DNA of 11,705 bases, taken from contig JAFZKM010000267.1 of assembly GCA_017553665.1 (NCBI GenBank), positions 1-11,705 on the forward strand. Direction: 5' to 3'. The translations under genes were made by a program, and so were the position numbers. Positions 9,274 through 11,705 of this stretch are shown here, one piece after another. Within the stretch, counting starts at the first letter, position 1. Every line of letters starts with the position of its first letter. The stretch comes from Lachnospiraceae bacterium (lineage in GTDB: Bacteria > Bacillota_A > Clostridia > Lachnospirales > Lachnospiraceae). A model generated the notes under the pieces. That model saw nothing but the letters and a program-made list of their open reading frames with translations. It was not told where the DNA came from and ran no database searches.

Positions 9274-9287
9274 CGAAAACGATTTCG
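9274..9287. promoter_or_regulatory. LacI-family-type (cre-like) operator downstream of the transcription start
   Basis: CGAAAACGATTTCG is symmetric at 12 of 14 positions around a central CG. It contains the AANCGNTT core (AAACGATT) typical of LacI/GalR/CcpA-family operators. It sits about 36 bases after the predicted start of transcription of a sugar-importer-type operon, where such repressors often act as roadblocks. The same bases can also form a short RNA hairpin, which is an alternative explanation. Confidence 0.45.
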
Positions 9288-9289
9288 GA

Positions 9290-9341
9290 GATTTGGAAAC
9301 CGGCGGACACCAAGTTTACCAAATCAGCGCCGAATCCTTGG
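9290..9341 (+). promoter_or_regulatory. Structured mRNA leader with competing pairings before the first permease
   Basis: In the untranslated leader, GATTTGGAAAC (9290-9300) pairs with GTTTACCAAATC (9314-9325), giving 11 base pairs with one bulged A (9318). Loop bases CGGCG (9301-9305) are complementary to CGCCG (9328-9332). CCAAG (9310-9314) is complementary to CTTGG (9337-9341), which touches the ribosome site. These pairings cannot all coexist, so the leader could switch between folds. It matches no riboswitch class I recognise. Confidence 0.4.
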
Positions 9342-9347
9342 GGAGGG
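9340..9347 (+). promoter_or_regulatory. Ribosome binding site deciding the TTG start of the first permease
   Basis: GGGGAGGG lies seven bases before an in-frame TTG at 9355. The alternative upstream TTG at 9250 has only AGGAG four bases away. The strong site favours 9355, which also leaves the preceding structured region untranslated. Confidence 0.7.
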
Positions 9348-9354
9348 AAAAAAC

Positions 9355-10335
9355 TTGACGTTTCTTATACTTATCGTAGCCATTACGGCCGTCGTTTTCC
9401 TTGGTCTGTTTCTGTTGAGGAACCGCCTGAAGAACACATGGAAGAACCGTGCGCATGTTGTCATGGCGTTCCCCGCATTTCTTGTTTTGCTTTTGATGGC
9501 TTACATTCCGATGACCGGACTGATCCTGGCCTTCAAAACATATGATTTCACTGCCGGCAGCTTCTATACCATGCCTTGGGCGGATCCCATTTTTAAGAAC
9601 TTTAAGGTACTGAGCGCATCGAAGCAGCTGTTCTATACGATGACGAAGAACACGCTCATGTATTACGTTCTCTTCACTTTGATCGGTACCTTCCTTAATA
9701 TCGTTCTCGCGATCGCCATTGACCAGTTTGTGTTCAAGAGAGTCGCGAAGACCATGCAGACGATCATGATCATCCCGATCTTCGTATCGTACGCGGCGGT
9801 TACCTTTATCGTTTACGCATTCTTAAGCCCCGACACCGGAATCATCAATCAGGTACTCGGACTCAATACGGAGTATTACAAGTCATCCGGTGTTGATTAC
9901 TGGCCCACGATCCTTACGGTAGTAAAGATGTGGAATTCGGTAGGATACGGTTCGGTTCTTTACATGTCGGTTCTCGCGGGTATTGACACAGGCCTTTACG
10001 AGGCGGCGCAGATCGACGGAGCGGGCAAGTGGAAGCAGATCTGGCACATCACATTGCCTTCGCTGATCCCGATGATCACCGTTATGCTGCTGCTCTCTGT
10101 CGGCGGCATCATGAAGTCCGACACGGGTCTTTTCTATCAGGTAACAAGAGATATCGGCGGTCTTTATCCGAAGACGCAGGTTATCGATTCATACATACTC
10201 GGACAGATCAGAAGCAAGCCGAACTGGGGCTTCACTTCGGCGGCTACATTCTTCCAGTCTGTTGTCGGTCTGCTGATGATGCTCGGAGCGAACGGTCTGG
10301 TACGTAAGATCGCACCCGAGAACGCATTATTCTGA
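9355..10335 (+). CDS. ABC transporter permease, LplB-type (oligosaccharide importer)
   Basis: This is an inner-membrane permease subunit of a binding-protein-dependent importer. Starting at TTG 9355 the product is 326 residues. An N-terminal membrane segment (LTFLILIVAITAVVFLGLFLL) precedes the LplB-like core that begins VVMAFPAFLVLLLMAYIPMTGLILAFKTYDF. About five further hydrophobic segments follow. The cytoplasmic EAA loop that docks the ATPase is clear: EAAQIDGAGKWKQIWHITLP from Glu216. The frame is also open upstream to a TTG at 9250, which would add 35 very basic residues. I prefer 9355 because of its GGGGAGGG ribosome site and the normal family length. The gene opens the operon, 18 bases before the second permease's ATG. 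Relatives named LplB or aldouronate permeases carry plant-glycan or host-glycan oligosaccharides; the substrate here cannot be read from sequence. Confidence 0.92.
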   Translation: MTFLILIVAITAVVFLGLFLLRNRLKNTWKNRAHVVMAFPAFLVLLLMAYIPMTGLILAFKTYDFTAGSFYTMPWADPIFKNFKVLSASKQLFYTMTKNTLMYYVLFTLIGTFLNIVLAIAIDQFVFKRVAKTMQTIMIIPIFVSYAAVTFIVYAFLSPDTGIINQVLGLNTEYYKSSGVDYWPTILTVVKMWNSVGYGSVLYMSVLAGIDTGLYEAAQIDGAGKWKQIWHITLPSLIPMITVMLLLSVGGIMKSDTGLFYQVTRDIGGLYPKTQVIDSYILGQIRSKPNWGFTSAATFFQSVVGLLMMLGANGLVRKIAPENALF

Positions 10336-10338
10336 TTG

Positions 10339-10346
10339 AAGGAGGA
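10339..10346 (+). promoter_or_regulatory. Ribosome binding site deciding the ATG start of the second permease
   Basis: AAGGAGGA sits seven bases before ATG 10354. The longer open frame could start at TTG 10336, but that codon lies upstream of this ribosome site, so the six extra codons are not credible. Confidence 0.88.
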
Positions 10347-10353
10347 CATTAAG

Positions 10354-11280
10354 ATGGCTGAGAAAAATCTTGATACGGCTCCTTCGAAAAAGAAGAAAAA
10401 GAGGGGCCCCGCACAGTACATTCTGGGATTCTGCCTGCTGCTCTACACATTGTTCTGCGGACTTCCGATCGTGCTCGTATTCATTTCGGCGTTCACCGAT
10501 GAGATGAGCATTGTTCAAAACGGATATAGCTTCTTCCCTGAGAAGTGGTCCACGAACGGCATGAGCGCGGTACTTAAGTATGGATCGAAGCTGATCACCT
10601 CGTACGGAGTTACGATCTTTATCACGGTTGTCGGAACACTCTTCGGATTGTTTATCATGAGTATGTTCGCTTACGCGATAAGCCGTCCCGGATTCAGATT
10701 ATCCAGATTCTTATCTGTATATCTTCTGATCCCGATGCTTTTCTCGGGCGGTATCCTTTCATCGTACCTGGTATACGCATCGCTTTACGGACTGAAGGAC
10801 AGCTTCCTTCTGCTGATCCTGCCGCTTTCGGTATCTACGATGAATGTCATCATTCTTCGTACGTATATAGTCAACTCGGTTCCTCTGGAGCTGATGGAAG
10901 CCGCGAAGATCGACGGAGCGGGAGATTACAGAACCTTCTTCCAGATCACGCTTCCTCTTATGAAGCCCGTTCTCGCGGCGGTAGGCTTCATGATGGCTAC
11001 CGCATACTGGAATGAGTGGCAGAACGCCCTGATCTTCATTACCACTGACAGCAAGAAGCCTCTGCAGCTTCTCCTTGTCAATATCCAGAAGAGCATCGAG
11101 TTCCTTCTGAACAATAACAACGTACCCGCGTCGGTACGCGCGGCGATGGGCGGAACCATCCCGCAGCAGTCGGCCACGATGGCCACGGTAGTAGTCGTTA
11201 TCGGACCTATCATGGTGGCATATCCCTTCTTCCAGAAATACTTCGTAAAGGGACTTACGGTAGGATCGGTCAAGGGCTGA
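10354..11280 (+). CDS. ABC transporter permease, YtcP/AraQ-type (second permease of the importer)
   Basis: This is the partner permease of the preceding gene: 308 residues from ATG 10354, a usual length for the MalG/AraQ-like family. A lysine-rich cytoplasmic N-terminus (SKKKKKRG, about residues 11-18) leads into the first membrane segment, and about six segments are visible in all. The EAA loop reads ELMEAAKIDGAGDYRTFFQITLP, with Glu182 and Gly188 in place. The C-terminus ends FVKGLTVGSVKG, the FxxGxxxGxxKG form typical of this permease family. It begins 18 bases after the first permease stops, so the two are cotranscribed and should form a heterodimer. The importer needs an ATPase, and none is encoded before or between these genes. 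A shared MsmX-like ATPase elsewhere is the established solution in related Firmicutes and is inferred here. Confidence 0.94.
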   Translation: MAEKNLDTAPSKKKKKRGPAQYILGFCLLLYTLFCGLPIVLVFISAFTDEMSIVQNGYSFFPEKWSTNGMSAVLKYGSKLITSYGVTIFITVVGTLFGLFIMSMFAYAISRPGFRLSRFLSVYLLIPMLFSGGILSSYLVYASLYGLKDSFLLLILPLSVSTMNVIILRTYIVNSVPLELMEAAKIDGAGDYRTFFQITLPLMKPVLAAVGFMMATAYWNEWQNALIFITTDSKKPLQLLLVNIQKSIEFLLNNNNVPASVRAAMGGTIPQQSATMATVVVVIGPIMVAYPFFQKYFVKGLTVGSVKG

Positions 11281-11282
11281 AT

Positions 11283-11302
11283 AGTTACTGTGAATAGTAA
11301 TT
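11283..11302 (+). other. Small A+T-rich hairpin after the second permease gene
   Basis: TTACT (11285-11289) pairs with AGTAA (11296-11300) around a six-base loop. One G-T and one A-T pair extend it outward. It begins three bases after the permease stop. It is weak and of unclear function; it may act together with the stronger hairpin that follows. Confidence 0.3.
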
Positions 11303-11312
11303 CAACACCGGT

Positions 11313-11340
11313 ATCTTGCGGGGGCAGGCCCCGCTTAGAT
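11313..11340 (+). other. GC-rich intercistronic hairpin between permease and binding-protein genes
   Basis: GCGGGG (11318-11323) pairs with CCCCGC (11329-11334) around a five-base loop. Beyond a small internal loop, ATCT (11313-11316) pairs with AGAT (11337-11340). There is no T tract after it, so it is not a standard terminator. A stable hairpin ahead of a binding-protein gene would fit protection or processing of the mRNA, allowing the lipoprotein to be made in excess. That role is inference from the position. Confidence 0.55.
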
Positions 11341-11370
11341 ATAGAAAATAATTATGGAGGACATGTTTTT

Positions 11371-11705
11371 ATGAAAAAGTTTCTTGCATTGGCACTCGTG
11401 CTCGTGCTCGCTGTTTCCTGCCTCGCAGGCTGCGGCAAAAAGGGCGACGGCACAACAAAGATCAGTCTCTACAGAGCTTGCTTCAATCTTGAGGGCGGCC
11501 CCGATGAGAAGCAGGTAAAGAAGGTTCAGGACGCTATCAATGCGTACATCAAGGATAAGATCAATGTTTCGATCGAGATCCATGATATCCCTTCGGGTGA
11601 GTACACCGAGAAGGCTAACCTTGCTCTTGCGAACAAGGAGATCAACCTCCTTTGGACAGCATCATGGGAAAGCACCATCGGCACCAACGATCTGGTTCCC
11701 CAGAA
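11371..11705 (+). CDS. Extracellular solute-binding lipoprotein of the ABC importer, 3'-truncated by the window edge
   Basis: The frame is open from ATG 11371 to the end of the window (111 complete codons) and lacks its stop here. GGAGGA at 11356-11361 gives a nine-base spacing. The protein starts with a lipoprotein signal: MKKF, a hydrophobic run, then the lipobox LAGC with Cys21 as the lipid-anchored residue. The mature part (ISLYRACFNLEGGPDEKQVKKVQDAINAYIKDKINVSIEIHDIP) resembles LplA/YtcQ-type (DUF3502-containing) oligosaccharide-binding proteins. Those share an N-terminal 'DAINAYIKDKINV' element and a following segment about how the ligand domain is entered. Directly downstream of two matching permeases, it supplies the substrate-capture subunit on the outer face of the membrane. 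The subfamily is less certain because only the N-terminal third or less is visible. Confidence 0.9.
   Translation, partial: MKKFLALALVLVLAVSCLAGCGKKGDGTTKISLYRACFNLEGGPDEKQVKKVQDAINAYIKDKINVSIEIHDIPSGEYTEKANLALANKEINLLWTASWESTIGTNDLVPQ

Noticed and set aside
9290..9332. Classical H-type pseudoknot in the permease leader
   Set aside because: Sequence complementarity exists. However, the connecting loops would be 0 and 2 bases, with the latter having to span an 11-pair stem, which is sterically implausible. I treat the pairings as alternatives.

Overview
The window reads like a chromosomal segment of a moderately G+C-rich Firmicute, most probably a Lachnospiraceae-type gut or rumen Clostridium relative. 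The reasons are strong AGGAGG-type Shine-Dalgarno sites, the [17 protein letters not shown] tryptophanyl-tRNA synthetase, multidomain hybrid kinases, an AGCS sodium:amino-acid symporter, and an LplB/YtcP/LplA-like oligosaccharide importer. The family assignment is inference from protein character; no rRNA or other marker is present. All real genes are on the + strand.

Region 1 (about 1-6415) is a signalling and transport cluster. A hybrid histidine kinase truncated by the window's left edge (ATPase, degenerate receiver, true receiver) overlaps by ATGA a 1142-residue membrane hybrid kinase. That second protein carries, in order, six predicted membrane segments, HisKA, HATPase, receiver, a complete DegV/EDD-fold domain (the lipid-binding fold), an HPt domain and a helical tail. 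The DegV module inside a phosphorelay protein is the most unusual thing in the window. A sodium:alanine/glycine symporter follows after 25 bases.

Region 2 (6416-9103) starts with a short A+T-rich gap. It then holds a stand-alone response regulator (degenerate receiver plus intact receiver, no DNA-binding domain), trpS, and trmO (a tRNA t6A37 methyltransferase gene). These are closely spaced and probably cotranscribed. A strong intrinsic terminator follows trmO.

Region 3 (9104-11705) is a new transcription unit. It has a near-consensus sigma-A promoter, two operator-like inverted repeats, and a leader of roughly 116 bases with alternative RNA pairings. Then come two ABC permeases (the first probably starting at TTG), a GC-rich intercistronic hairpin, and a lipoprotein substrate-binding protein cut off by the right edge. 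No ATPase gene is visible. Importers of this type commonly use a shared MsmX-like ATPase encoded elsewhere.

Working model: the two kinases and the stand-alone regulator could form one phosphorelay, with the single visible HPt (His1001 of the second kinase) linking receivers that lack output domains. The DegV domain would add a possible lipid-linked input. This is inference from adjacency and domain content.
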